Shown here: positions 42,733 through 52,340 of the stretch, in pieces
Numbering within the stretch: the first letter of the stretch is position 1
Layout of the letters: each line of letters starts with the position of its first letter
Assembly: GCF_902825145.1 (NCBI RefSeq)
Contig: NZ_CADEAD010000003.1
Location: 240,912 to 304,911, forward strand
Origin: Bartonella phoceensis
GTDB taxonomy: Bacteria; Pseudomonadota; Alphaproteobacteria; Rhizobiales; Rhizobiaceae
Direction: 5' to 3'
Length of the DNA: 64,000 bases
Program-made: the position numbers and the translations under genes
The notes under the pieces: generated by a model
What the model was told of the DNA's origin: nothing
Database searches by the model: none
Seen by the model: the letters and a program-made list of their open reading frames with translations, nothing else

Positions 42733-43928
42733 TAGCGATCAACCTCCCCAAAAACAATATCAATCGAACCCAAAATAGCTGTAGCATCCGCCAACATATG
42801 GCCTCGAGTTAAAAAATCCATGGCTTGAAGATGAGCAAAACCAGGCGCGCGCAACTTAACACGATAAGGTTTATTCGTTCCATCGGAAACAAGATAAACT
42901 CCAAACTCACCTTTTGGAGCTTCTACAGCAACATATACCTCACCAGGAGGTGTATGAAAACCTTCCGTATAAAGTTTAAAATGATGAATCAACGCCTCCA
43001 TTGAACTTTTCATTTCGCACCGCTTTGGAGGCACGATTTTGCGATCTAAACTCGAGACTGGTCCATTTTTTTCAGTACTCAGCAAACGATCCACGCATTG
43101 GCGCATAATTTTTGCTGATTGACGCATTTCTTCCATACGAATGAGGTAGCGATCATAGCAATCACTGTTTTTACCTACAGGAATATCAAATTCCATTTCA
43201 TCATAACATTCATAAGGTTGGCTTTTTCGTAAATCCCATGGCACACCAGCTCCACGAATCATGACTCCAGAAAAACCGCGTGCCCAAGCTTCATCAACAC
43301 TTACCACACCAATATCTACATTACGCTGCTTAAAAATCCGATTTGGTGTTATAAGCGCATCAAGTTTACTAAGAGCAATAAGAAACGGATCAACAAAATT
43401 ACCAATATCCTCAATCAAAGATTCTGGTAAATCTTGATGCACACCACCAGGGCGAAAATAATTTGCATGAAGACGCGCTCCACACGCACGCTCATAAAAA
43501 ATCATCAATCTTTCACGTTGTTCGAATCCCCAAAGTGGTGGTGTCAAAGCACCAACATCCATTGCTTGTGTTGTGACATTAAGCAAATGATTAAGAATAC
43601 GTCCAATTTCAGAAAACAAAACACGTATTAATTGTCCTCGTTTGGGAACCTCAACATTTAATAATTTTTCAATAGCCAAAACAAAAGCGTGCTCCTGATT
43701 CATAGGAGCAACATAATCTAAACGATCCAAATAAGGGCCAGCTTGAAGATAAGTTTTTGTTTCCATTAATTTTTCTGTACCGCGATGCAATAATCCAATA
43801 TGTGGATCCACACGCTCAACAACTTCACCGTCCAATTCTAGGACCATGCGCAAAACCCCATGTGCTGCAGGATGCTGCGGTCCAAAATTGATATTAAAAT
43901 TCCGAACACTGACCTCAGCCACTATCAA
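42732..43928 (-). CDS. nuoD: NADH-quinone oxidoreductase subunit D
   Basis: NuoD is the 49-kDa-type subunit that lines the quinone site with NuoB; 398 residues. The N-terminal [19 protein letters not shown] and [12 protein letters not shown] are diagnostic, with the quinone-site histidine in the first. It is separate from nuoC, unlike the fused nuoCD of enterobacteria. The gap to nuoC is 132 bases. Confidence 0.97.
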   Translation of the reverse strand: MIVAEVSVRNFNINFGPQHPAAHGVLRMVLELDGEVVERVDPHIGLLHRGTEKLMETKTYLQAGPYLDRLDYVAPMNQEHAFVLAIEKLLNVEVPKRGQLIRVLFSEIGRILNHLLNVTTQAMDVGALTPPLWGFEQRERLMIFYERACGARLHANYFRPGGVHQDLPESLIEDIGNFVDPFLIALSKLDALITPNRIFKQRNVDIGVVSVDEAWARGFSGVMIRGAGVPWDLRKSQPYECYDEMEFDIPVGKNSDCYDRYLIRMEEMRQSAKIMRQCVDRLLSTEKNGPVSSLDRKIVPPKRCEMKSSMEALIHHFKLYTEGFHTPPGEVYVAVEAPKGEFGVYLVSDGTNKPYRVKLRAPGFAHLQAMDFLTRGHMLADATAILGSIDIVFGEVDR

Positions 43929-44060
43929 CCCTTTACTTTACTAAAAAACTTCATATCGAATGTTAATAAAAAATCTTATCACACTAAAAATATTTGATTA
44001 TTTAAAAAAACTATTATTCTAATTCCAAACTTTATACGCTCCAATATCATTGTTGATATC

Positions 44061-44663
44061 TCATTTTTCATCATACGGTAAAACATTTTGTCCTCCTTCC
44101 CAAGGAGAAAGAAAATCAAAATTGCGCATCTCTTGTCGCAAAACAACAGGTTCATAAATTACTCTCTTCGCTTCATTGTCATAACGACATTCAACAAACC
44201 CTGTGACAGGAAAATCCTTGCGCAAAGGATGCCCTTCAAATCCATAATCCGTCAAAATCCGCCTTAAATCAGGATGACCTGAAAACAAAATTCCATACAT
44301 ATCGTACGTCTCACGTTCATACCACTCTGCCCCAGGATAAATCGAGCAAGCAGAAGCAACAGGAGTATTTTCATCAGTCCGTACCTTAACACGTAAACGC
44401 AAATTCTCGCGAGGAGATAAAAGTTGATAAGAAACATCAAAACGTTTATCACGAGACGGATAATCAACACCGCTAATGTCCGTGATATTGATAAACTGAC
44501 AGCGAGAATCGTCACGAACAAACATTAAAACATCTGTGATTGCATCCAGACGCGATACAATAGTTAATTCACCAAATGCAAGAATAGTCTCTTCAAGCTT
44601 ATCTCTTAATTTGTTTTTTAAATAGGTAGCAAGTTCAACTAATGATTCATTCACCATGATCAT
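44061..44663 (-). CDS. nuoC: NADH-quinone oxidoreductase subunit C
   Basis: NuoC is the 30-kDa-type peripheral subunit, 200 residues. [20 protein letters not shown] followed by [17 protein letters not shown] is the family signature. AAGGA lies 4 bases before the first ATG and 10 bases before a second ATG two codons on, so either may be used. It follows nuoB by 7 bases. Confidence 0.96.
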   Translation of the reverse strand: MIMVNESLVELATYLKNKLRDKLEETILAFGELTIVSRLDAITDVLMFVRDDSRCQFINITDISGVDYPSRDKRFDVSYQLLSPRENLRLRVKVRTDENTPVASACSIYPGAEWYERETYDMYGILFSGHPDLRRILTDYGFEGHPLRKDFPVTGFVECRYDNEAKRVIYEPVVLRQEMRNFDFLSPWEGGQNVLPYDEK

Positions 44664-44670
44664 GAAATCC

Positions 44671-45252
44671 TTATCGCTCTATGGAACCTGTACGACGGAT
44701 TTTTTTCTGCAGCAATAATATACCGTATAGCAACGCCTCCGCCGTAGGAGGACACCCCGGAACATAAATATCCACAGGTACAATACGATCGCATCCACGT
44801 ACAACTGAATAAGAATAATGGTAATACCCACCACCGTTTGCGCATGACCCCATAGATATCACATAACGCGGTTCTGGCATTTGATCATACACTTTTCTTA
44901 ACGCAGGTGCCATTTTATTTGTCAGAGTGCCTGCTACCACCATTACATCTGATTGGCGAGGTGAAGCACGCGGCGCATATCCAAAACGCTCATTATCATA
45001 GTGAGGCATTGAACACTGCATCATCTCGACAGCACAACAAGCCAAACCAAAACTCATCCACATTAAAGAACCGGTACGTGCCCAAGTAATCAAAGCATCT
45101 GCCGAAGTAACTAAAAAACCCTTATCGGATAGTTCTGTATTAATATCACGAAAAAAGTTGTCGTCAGAATCTATCAACTTGCCCCTATTTGGATCAATAA
45201 GCCCTTTTGGTTGTGGAACAGTAATCATTGAATTATCCGATATTAATCCCAT
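44671..45252 (-). CDS. nuoB: NADH-quinone oxidoreductase subunit B
   Basis: NuoB holds cluster N2, the last Fe-S cluster before quinone. Ligands C72, C73, C137 and C167 are present in [21 protein letters not shown] and [11 protein letters not shown]. It has 193 residues. Its start overlaps the 3' end of nuoA by 10 bases. Confidence 0.97.
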   Translation of the reverse strand: MGLISDNSMITVPQPKGLIDPNRGKLIDSDDNFFRDINTELSDKGFLVTSADALITWARTGSLMWMSFGLACCAVEMMQCSMPHYDNERFGYAPRASPRQSDVMVVAGTLTNKMAPALRKVYDQMPEPRYVISMGSCANGGGYYHYSYSVVRGCDRIVPVDIYVPGCPPTAEALLYGILLLQKKIRRTGSIER

Positions 45253-45608
45253 TCAAGAGCTCCTTTTTTCCATTCATATATAAATCCGATAGTCAAAAGT
45301 GCTAAAAACACCATCATCGACCAAAAGCCGAACATACCTATCGAGCTAAATGAAACTGCCCAAGGAAAAAGAAAAGCGACTTCAATATCAAAGATGATAA
45401 ACAAAATTGATACTAAATAAAAACGAATATCAAACTTCATGCGTGCATCATCAAACGAATTAAATCCGCATTCATAAGCTGATAGTTTTTCAGGATCGGG
45501 AGAACGATAAGCCACTATATAAGGCATAATTAAAAGAACCCCCGCAATAACTGCCGAAACAATGATAAAGATCAAAACCGGCAAATAAGAGCTCAATAAA
45601 TGAGTCAT
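45243..45608 (-). CDS. nuoA: NADH-quinone oxidoreductase subunit A
   Basis: NuoA is a small membrane subunit with three hydrophobic helices, about 121 residues. [20 protein letters not shown] carries the conserved loop at the quinone chamber. The ATG at 45608 is chosen because AGAGGA lies just upstream (2 bases spacing from AGGA) and the protein then has the family length; a longer frame from 45653 adds 15 residues not typical of NuoA. It is the first gene of the operon, with the promoter expected between 45609 and 45919. Confidence 0.95.
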   Translation of the reverse strand: MTHLLSSYLPVLIFIIVSAVIAGVLLIMPYIVAYRSPDPEKLSAYECGFNSFDDARMKFDIRFYLVSILFIIFDIEVAFLFPWAVSFSSIGMFGFWSMMVFLALLTIGFIYEWKKGALEWD

Positions 45609-45919
45609 AATCCTCTTCCACCTTAGTGAAATGACCTGAATTAACGCAATCACTCCACATTATTAATCAAACAGATAAATCATATAATTGTTCTGTTAAA
45701 TTCGCTCGTACTGCTTAAAAGACATACCGAGCGATGCTTTTCTTATCGGCATAGGTAACGCAGAGCAAAGAAAGACGCAAGCCCTATTCTTATAAACCAT
45801 GTAAAAAGAAGGAAAAGCTATATTCTAGAAACATATAAAGCTAACACTCTCATGGCCATACGCCTCGTACATAAGATGCATACACCTAAAAACGGAAATC
45901 TCATAAAAGGATTAGAAAA

Positions 45920-45996
45920 TGGCGCGAGTGACGGGGCTCGAACCCGCGACCTCCGGCGTGACAGGCCAGCACTCTAACCAACTGAGCTACACCCGC
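45920..45996 (-). tRNA. tRNA-Asp (anticodon GTC)
   Basis: The reverse strand folds into a full cloverleaf: acceptor GCGGGTG paired with CACTCGC (one G-U pair), D arm with AGCTCAGTTGGTTAGAGT, anticodon loop CTGTCAC with GTC, and T arm with GGGTTCGAGCCCC. The CCA end is encoded and is followed directly by TTTTC. Confidence 0.97.
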
Positions 45997-46118
45997 GCAT
46001 CTTTTTGAACCAATTTAATTGGTATAAGCCGTCGTGTAAGGTGTTCATTCGTTTATGTCAAGAAGACTTATACATTTTTTCAAAAAAATCATCAAATACT
46101 ATCTTTATTCTTGCGTTT

Positions 46119-46132
46119 GGAAAAATTTTTCC
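46119..46132. repeat. perfect 14-bp palindrome GGAAAAATTTTTCC upstream of tRNA-Val
   Basis: A perfect 14-bp palindrome lies 36 bases before tRNA-Val, directly after a TTGCGT that could be a -35 element. It would fall in the promoter spacer of the tRNA gene. AT-rich DNA makes short palindromes common, so a regulatory role is only a possibility. Confidence 0.5.
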
Positions 46133-46168
46133 TTAAAGAGTGCCTATCCAATTGCTGATCATAGCATC

Positions 46169-46244
46169 GGGCGATTAGCTCAGCTGGTAGAGCGCCTCGT
46201 TTACACCGAGGATGTCGGGAGTTCGAGTCTCTCATCGCCCACCA
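46169..46244 (+). tRNA. tRNA-Val (anticodon TAC)
   Basis: The cloverleaf is complete: acceptor GGGCGAT with ATCGCCC, D arm TAGCTCAGCTGGTAGAGC, anticodon stem CCTCG with CGAGG around TTTACAC, and T loop GTTCGAGTC. The CCA end is encoded. It is divergent from tRNA-Asp. Confidence 0.97.
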
Positions 46245-47295
46245 TGTTTTTTTAAAGATCATATAATTTATTGATTTTTTATAGTTTTTTACAGAAAAGC
46301 AAGAAAATAGAATTTTTGAATATGTATCTATTCAGATGCAGATTATTGAATGATTCTAATTTCTCTTTGGGCAGACCATCTAAAATTCTGATAGATGGAC
46401 TAATGGTTTCCTATTTCAATGGATTAGAAGACTTTATTGTAAAAACTTTATGATCAGTATCTGATTATTTTTTTAAAATTTGTTATTGTTTCTTTATCTA
46501 AAGCATAAAATTTAATGACCTTTTCCTCTATTCCAGCAGATAAGAGTTTTTTCGTAAATTTCCATAGTAAAATAAAAAAAGACTAAGTTCATTTCTCAGC
46601 CATAACTAATAGACATTTTTAGTAATCAATATGAAGTTTGCGTAAAATGTTATCAAAAACCGTTCTGAGCAAAATATTCATTCTATTCAAAAATTATTAC
46701 TGTTTCAATAGATAATGGGATGTGAGATTTTTATGGATAATTATATTGTTTTGTCTATTCTGAAACACACATACTTGTTTGTGAAGAGAGCAATATCAAA
46801 ACTGATCAAGATTTTTTTAGCTTAGGCGTAGGATATTTTGTGCGAAATTTGGTAAGAATTAGTTAAAAATTGAATCTGGTTTTCTTATCAGCATGGAACA
46901 AAAAAACACTTATCACGCGCAAGATAGATGGAAAATCTTCAATTAATTTATACTAAAAGCAGTGAGCACATTTTATTCGTGTCGTTCCTCAAATAATATA
47001 TTTCCCACTAAAGAGCTAATTACCGCCAATTACAATCTTTCAAAAGAAGAAAAAAACTCATTTCATTAAAGAATCTAAATGGCCTTTGAAAAGTCTTTGA
47101 ATCCCCTTTGAAAAAAATCAAACCAAAAGTTCAATTGACTCCAAAATCAATTAAAAATGACCCAAAAATCAAAAAAGATATGCGCCATATAGCACGTTTC
47201 TATTTTTATTTGATATAATTATTTAAAAACAAAATATTATTATAATTTCTTAATGTAAAGAGAAACGCGCCTGTATTTTTGATTTTAGAGGGGCA
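46245..47295. other. gene-poor AT-rich stretch between tRNA-Val and phage remnant
   Basis: Only short frames occur, none with a recognisable product or a good ribosome-binding site. The stretch lies on the tRNA-Val side of the phage-like genes and may contain eroded insert DNA, but I could not find direct repeats of the tRNA 3' end that would mark an attachment site. Confidence 0.4.
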
Positions 47296-47823
47296 TTAAG
47301 CCGTATCTTGTGTAGCTTCTAGATGTGAACTTTCATCCTCGATTTGATGCTTTAAATGCAATTTTAGAAGAGGCAGAGTAAGTTCTACTTCTTCTGTGCC
47401 GTTGATGTTTTGAACAAGCTCTTGGAACTTTTTATAAAGCTCTGCCGCTAATTCCGCTATATCTTCAGGGAGGAGTTTTATATTTGCATCGCGATAGGTT
47501 GTATAAGCTATGCGACCAAGTTTTTTCATCAGTCCAGCAGGAATGGTGGGTGGAGAGATATTGAAAGTCTGAGGCATCATCATGTTTACAAACATTTCAT
47601 CTTCACCAGTCGAAAGCCAATTCAGATTCACTCCAAATTTTTCTTTATATGATGATAAAACGGTTGCATCTGGAGTTCTATCACCGCGTTCGTAATTTCC
47701 CAGCCCTTGAATACTGATGCCAATTTTAAGAGAAAATATATCACGAGATAAGCCCACAAGCTTTCTAACCTCTGTGAGTCGTTTTGCTAATGCGGTTTTT
47801 GGCTTGTTTTTTTGTCGTGCCAT
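47296..47823 (-). CDS. helix-turn-helix transcriptional regulator, phage repressor-like
   Basis: This 175-residue protein has an N-terminal HTH_3/XRE domain (about residues 10-70): LAKRLTEVRKLVGLSRDIFS, IGISIQGLGNYERGDRTPD, then FGVNLNWLSTGEDEMF. The C-terminal half has no LexA-type peptidase motif that I can see and may be for dimerisation. It is divergent from a Ner-like gene with 145 bases between them, the arrangement of the repressor and early promoters in temperate transposable phages. It is likely a remnant prophage repressor; a domesticated role is possible since the frame is intact. Confidence 0.82.
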   Translation of the reverse strand: MARQKNKPKTALAKRLTEVRKLVGLSRDIFSLKIGISIQGLGNYERGDRTPDATVLSSYKEKFGVNLNWLSTGEDEMFVNMMMPQTFNISPPTIPAGLMKKLGRIAYTTYRDANIKLLPEDIAELAAELYKKFQELVQNINGTEEVELTLPLLKLHLKHQIEDESSHLEATQDTA

Positions 47824-47968
47824 ATTATAAATTTCTACAAATGGGGCTGACTAATATTCCATTTATATATATCTTTAATTACTGCCCGCTATTGAGGGCG
47901 TTTATTGTACATTTAACCCCACAAAAAACATATGGTTTAAGCATCCGTTTAAAGCAAGAGCGAAAGTT
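47824..47968. promoter_or_regulatory. divergent control region of repressor and Ner-like gene
   Basis: This region lies between the two divergent regulators and should hold both promoters and operators. Visible structure includes GCCC-GCTATTGA-GGGC, a 4-bp inverted repeat, and a GTTTAA sequence repeated as GTTTAAA about 12 bases on, just before the Ner-like start. No site was matched to a known operator. Confidence 0.4.
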
Positions 47969-48274
47969 ATGACAACCACACAAACATGCATGCAAGTATG
48001 GGATCGCCATAGTATTTTAGCCGAGCTACGCTGCCGTAACATGATCTTGGCAGAGCTCGCGAAAGCTTATCAACTCCCGTCATCCGGTGTTCAACATATC
48101 TGGGCACGACCCAACGAGAAAGCCGAACACGCTATTGCCGACTTTATCGGTTTGCCCGTTGAGCAAGTTTTCTCCGACCGCTACCCTAAAAGTCGCCGTC
48201 GCATTTTTAAAGCAGCAAAACACGCTCATACGGCTTCGATAAAGCATTCCACATTACGCGGTAACGCTGCTTAA
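47969..48274 (+). CDS. Ner/Nlp-type DNA-binding protein
   Basis: This 101-residue protein has the winged-helix fold of the Mu Ner / Nlp family (HTH_35). After a start with WDRHSILAELRCRNMILAEL come AKAYQLPSSGVQHIWARP, with the recognition helix, and AEHAIADFIGLPVEQVFSDR followed by YPKSRR. Ner in phage Mu shuts off early transcription; Nlp proteins are host relatives. It sits next to a divergent repressor and before phage-like genes, which favours the phage origin. The ATG at 47969 has only a weak GAGCGAAAG sequence upstream. Confidence 0.88.
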   Translation: MTTTQTCMQVWDRHSILAELRCRNMILAELAKAYQLPSSGVQHIWARPNEKAEHAIADFIGLPVEQVFSDRYPKSRRRIFKAAKHAHTASIKHSTLRGNAA

Positions 48275-48337
48275 AACTGTGTTGGCTCTACGTTTTTGTG
48301 CATTTGCCATGAATTTAACTACCAAAAAGGTTTATCA

Positions 48338-48475
48338 ATGTCTAAAAATCAAGACGAAATGGGCAAGATAAATTGCATAGCGTTGCATCATGGGGCAGCC
48401 ATTTGGATGGTTTTATTTCCCATAGGTGGTGAGGGGATTATTTTTATAGGGGGTGGTTATGGTTTCTGCTTATAA
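48338..48475 (+). CDS. possible small phage protein, 45 residues
   Basis: An ATG at 48338 opens a 45-codon frame (MSKNQDEMGKINCIALHHG at the start) ending in a glycine-rich hydrophobic stretch. It lies between the Ner-like gene and the next broken gene, with overlap to that gene, as in compact phage early operons. I recognise no family, and it may be chance. Confidence 0.3.
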   Translation: MSKNQDEMGKINCIALHHGAAIWMVLFPIGGEGIIFIGGGYGFCL

Positions 48476-48798
48476 TTTATGGACCTCCGAGGCAAAAAGA
48501 AAAATTTTCAATCCTTATTCAGAAGCTGAACGTTTGGAAGCCATGCTTACTTGTTCTTTTAAGGCGGTGAGTGGAGGATTTAAGCCTTTGCCGATCCGGT
48601 TATATCATTGATCCTCCGCATGACTTATTTGATGCGGCGTTAGCGCGACAGATTGTTATCCATATTTTGTATTATCAGTTTGAGGTACTGCGGCAGCGTC
48701 TTGTTGCCATGCAAGAGCGTGAACGCACAGCTGTTCGAAGATGGGTGGGGCATGCGATGGATTTGTTTTTTAAAGAGATCAAAAAAGCGGCGGCGTGA
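48459..48798 (+). pseudogene. frameshifted phage-type gene, unknown function
   Basis: From ATG 48459 a frame (MVSAYNLWTSEAKRKIFNPY at the start) continues to about 48590 and then ends at a stop. A second frame covering the same place continues with GYIIDPPHDLFDAALARQ to 48798 and ends in RRWVGHAMDLFFKEIKKAAA. The two parts read naturally as one protein of about 112 residues broken by a frameshift near 48560-48600. The stop overlaps the start of the ParB-like gene (TGATG), as in an operon. Family unknown. Confidence 0.55.
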
Positions 48799-49200
48799 TG
48801 GCACAGTTTCAAGAGATTGCTTTAAGTTTGATTGTTGTTCCTGAACGTATACGCCCTGTTGATGATGAGCATACCAAGGCGCTTACACAATCCATGGCAC
48901 GAGAGGGGTTGATGAACCCTATTACCGTGCGCCATACACCCAATGCGAAAGAGGGTAATTACACGCTGATTGCTGGAGCAACACCGGTTACGGGCTACTG
49001 AGCTTTTGGGCTATAACGAAATTGATGCCGTTGTGGTGCAAGCTGATAAGGACAATGCTGCGCTCTTAAAGGTTGCAGAAAATCTGTTTCGCAATGAATT
49101 GTCAGTGATTGACCGCGCCTTGTTTGTGCAAACTTATCACGATTTATGGGAAAAGAAGTATGGGGAGATTCAGACAAGCTACATTTATCCTCCACCCTAA
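48798..49200 (+). pseudogene. ParB-like nuclease-domain protein, frameshifted and truncated
   Basis: The frame from ATG 48798 shows a ParB/Srx domain: LIVVPERIRPVDDEHTKALT, then SMAREGLMNPITVR and LIAGA. At about 48980 one extra A in GGAGCAACACCGG breaks the frame; without it the protein reads LIAGAHRLRATELLGYNEID, the normal ParB box 2 region, and continues as VAENLFRNELSVIDRALF. It then stops near 49200, short of the helix-turn-helix part, so the gene is truncated as well as shifted. ParB-like genes of this type occur in the early region of some Mu-like phages. tRNA-Ser lies 44 bases further on. Confidence 0.85.
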
Positions 49201-49243
49201 AAAACATATAAAATCAATAAGATATAGCACGATAAAAGTGCTG

Positions 49244-49333
49244 TGGCGGAGGGGGTGGGATTCGAACCCACGGTACAGTCTCCTGCACGCCGGTTTTCAA
49301 GACCGGTGCCTTAAACCGCTCGGCCACCCCTCC
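49244..49333 (-). tRNA. tRNA-Ser (anticodon TGA)
   Basis: The reverse strand gives a long class II cloverleaf of 90 bases with encoded CCA: acceptor GGAGGGG with CCCCTCC, anticodon loop TCTTGAAAA within CCGG stems, a variable arm around GTGCAGGAGACTGTAC, and T loop GTTCGAATC. A small hairpin AGCAC/GTGCT lies just downstream of the 3' end. Confidence 0.97.
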
Positions 49334-51306
49334 AAACTGAGTACGTCTTTTTACAAAGTTCTTGCAAAAGGTCAATCGTTTAAATGAATTTTTAAACGTT
49401 TTTAATAAAATTGCTTGAATACCAATCGAAGTAATTTAAAAGATATATTTTTTTTAAAGATAATCTGTTTTAATAAGGATCACTTTTCAAAAAAATATAT
49501 AGAAAATTCCTAACTCAATTCACTGTCTCAAATCATCATAATCTTAATTCATTCAATGATCTTTCGTCGCATCTAGTACCTGTCGGCTTATTCCTGATGG
49601 GGGTAAGCTACTGGTAACCATTTAGCGTTGTTTTTCGTGCTAACTTGACTGATATTAAATCAACCTTATTTTCGCGCATGCAATTAACAATCATTTTATC
49701 GCTAACATTAGAATCAAAAACATGAAAATACACAGTAGCTTAGTCAAAAGAGCTAACCTCTCAATTGACGTACAAAAAAATGTATGTACAGACGAATGAA
49801 CCCATAAATATGCAGTATTTTAGCCCGTATCATTGCGTTACAGCTTCTAAAAATTGTATCGTGAATCTGCATAATAATAATCCAATGGCACACACATATA
49901 GTTTTTTTTGCAATGCCTCAAGCTAAACCTGATGAGAAAGAAAATGTGCTGCGATAATCATTTCTTGCAGCTTTAACAAATGACACAAGGTTGAAAAACA
50001 TCCCCGTGACACCTACCACTAAATAACGATATTGCTCATTATTTTTTATCATTCCCCACCCTTTTGATTTTAAAATGCACACATTTAACTAGCAAACCGC
50101 TAACAACGTGCCTGTATCTCTTTGCTGATAACTTTCCCCCTCATTATCTGAATGAAAAATTCTCTTTTGCCAAAGTGGTTTGACATTTTAGTGTATGACC
50201 ATAAAGCATTCCACGATCACTAATAAATGTGTATAAAACTGTTTGCATTTATTGATTACACAACCATGAGAGACAACAATTTTACTTAAAAACTGTTCTT
50301 CTATCCAGAAATCGGATAAACATTCCTTCATTAATCATTATTATACAATTAGATCACATTGTCTCTATTGCTTCCCTGAGGAATTTGAGCAAGTTATCCC
50401 TGTTCCTCATTATAGTTTGACACTAAGTTTTGTAACATTTTTCAAATGATTTTAAATAACTTAATGGACTTTTCTCATTTTTTTTATCAAATTTTATTTT
50501 CGTAATTTTTTTGCTTTTTTGTTTTCTTTAGTCAAAATTCCATTCAAAATAGTGTATTTAACGATTAAAAAACAATTTATCGTATATTCTTCTATCCTTG
50601 TACCTTTTTCTAATAAGTCCAAAGCATCGCGTTGAATTAAAAACTGTATATACTGGCTTAAAACGAACAGTACAATGCACTTATCGCATATACATGATAA
50701 AATGACACGTACATAAAAAAGTCTTTTTACTCGATATACAGTTAAAATTCGTTCACATAGCAAAAGAAACTTGCATGTTTGTAATATAGATAAGATTGTT
50801 GATGAATTAAAACAAAATAAATTTACCCACATCTTTTCTGAAAAAATCAATATCAGAGCTAATAAGATAACCGATTTTTCCTGCCTGAAAAAAAATTAGG
50901 ACTATTTACCAATTGATCCTTATATGCAAAGAAGGTGATCCTTACAGGAGATCTAGAAAGTTTGTCACAGATGTAGCTAAAAAATGATAGATTTTTAGAT
51001 AATGATGTTTTTTCGGAATTTTGAAATCAGTAGTTATGCGGGTGGGATTGAAAAACAACCTAAAATATCAGAGGCAACATCATTGAATACTATAATACAA
51101 AATAATTGAAAACATGCTTAATGCTTTTTTGATGTATAAAAAATAAGATGAAATATGAGATTTTTTTTGCAGCAATTCTACATCGAATCAAAAAATAATA
51201 CAATAAAATCATATACTTGAAGGTGCTCATAAAAATGGTCATATATTCATAAGTATGCATATAATCAGCAGATTGATTCAATATTAAAGTGGTATACTAT
51301 CTGTCC
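49334..51306. other. long decayed stretch without supported genes
   Basis: About 2 kb with no intact recognisable gene. On the minus strand a 44-codon frame at 49918-50052 (MIKNNEQYRYLVVGVTG at the start, with GGGTGGGG upstream) and neighbouring fragments with protein-like composition suggest erosion of a gene between about 49750 and 50400. A 118-codon minus-strand frame at 50494-50850 is rich in hydrophobic residues and cysteine and resembles no known protein. I could not assign any of these. Confidence 0.4.
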
Positions 51307-51471
51307 ATGATGAAAATAGAAAAAAGTAAAAGAGAGAGTTTTAAAAGGAAATTTAGAAAGTATACTGTTGAAAATGATATGGGAATGTACCATTCAGCTT
51401 CTATAATTTCACCAATAAATGAAGAAAGTTTCGAAGATCTAATGTTTATCGATTATAGAAAAAGAATGTAA
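51307..51471 (+). CDS. possible small basic protein or gene fragment
   Basis: A frame of 54 codons from the paired ATGs at 51307 and 51310 (MMKIEKSKRESFKRKFRKY at the start) ends in TAATG, where the next ATG begins the dehydrogenase pseudogene. That coupling suggests it was the preceding gene of an operon, or the last part of one. No family recognised and no strong ribosome-binding site. Confidence 0.3.
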   Translation: MMKIEKSKRESFKRKFRKYTVENDMGMYHSASIISPINEESFEDLMFIDYRKRM

Positions 51472-52208
51472 TGAAAATCACTATAATAGATAGGGAAGCG
51501 ATTGATTCTTTAGTGATCTAGCGTACAAAAATAACAGAGAAAACAGTGAAAAAAATGCGTAAGTGTAAAATAACAGTACGATTTGGTATAGGTTATAACT
51601 AGGTAGACTATGAAGCGCTTAAAACATGGTATCAAATTTGCTAATAACCCCTCTTTAACTACATAAATAAAGTGGTTAATATCGTATTAACAATGATTTT
51701 GGAGGGTCGCAGGCAAGTATTTAGACATAATGATTTAACAAAAAATATGGTAAAATATGTCAAGTGAGGGATTTTAACGCATTACATCCAAATTGTAAGG
51801 CCATCGATTTGATTGGCTGAGGTAAAATAGGGAAAGCGACGTTGGAAAGGTTAAAGCCTTTTGGATTCAAAGAGTTGTCTATGATCCATATATTGAAAGG
51901 TCTAGCAAAATCACTCATCTTTAGGCTTCTAAAAGATATAACCACCTTCTAGAAGAAAGTCGGGAGTGGATCATTATACTGCCCTCTTACAAAAAACAAC
52001 TGGAGTGATTTATTCAGAATCCCTCAAAAAGATGAAGAAAAATGGTATTTTAGTGGATACAGCAAGCAATAAAATCTTTAGTGATTTTGATTATTTAGAC
52101 AAGCATCTCAGGGAGAAGGTTGAATTTTACATGCTCTTGGATGCTTTATCTGTGAAGCCAGCACGTGACCACTCTCTCATTAAAGCCTGGAGCAACAATA
52201 TTGACTGA
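51471..52208 (+). pseudogene. D-isomer-specific 2-hydroxyacid dehydrogenase, pseudogene
   Basis: Pieces of this NAD-dependent dehydrogenase family are visible in order but in different frames with many stops. VRFGIGYN then VDYEALK (about 51580-51630) match the N-terminal catalytic part. IDLIG then GKIGKATLERLKPFGF (about 51805-51870) match the nucleotide-binding GxGxxG region with the second position lost to a stop. RVVYDPYIER follows in a shifted frame. TTGVIYSESLKKMKKNGILV, then DTASNKIF and, at the end, DHSLIKAW, match the C-terminal part. At least two stops and a frameshift show the gene is dead. It is followed by a second pseudogene on the same strand. Confidence 0.85.
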
Positions 52209-52340
52209 CTCTCTTTGAGATCGGTAAACTCACACAATGCATATTTTGCAGAAAACGCATATACCTATATAAAAAAACGTTATCCTTACGGTTGTAGTAT
52301 AGTTTAGACAAAAAGCCAATGAAAAACTTGGTGGTATCCT

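Noticed and set aside
46055..46255. 66-codon plus-strand frame ending GRLAQLVERLVYTEDVGSSS
   Set aside because: It reads through the tRNA-Val gene; this is the well-known false protein produced by translating tRNA genes.
46245..49333. Attachment-site duplications of tRNA-Val or tRNA-Ser flanking the phage remnant
   Set aside because: I looked for a second copy of the tRNA 3' ends near the other edge and found none; transposable phages would not need them.
49109..49387. 92-codon plus-strand frame with WRRGWDSNPRYSLLHAGF
   Set aside because: It is the antisense translation of tRNA-Ser, a familiar false protein.
50494..50850. 118-codon minus-strand frame as a gene
   Set aside because: No ribosome-binding site, odd hydrophobic and cysteine-rich composition, decayed surroundings; not enough support to call a CDS.
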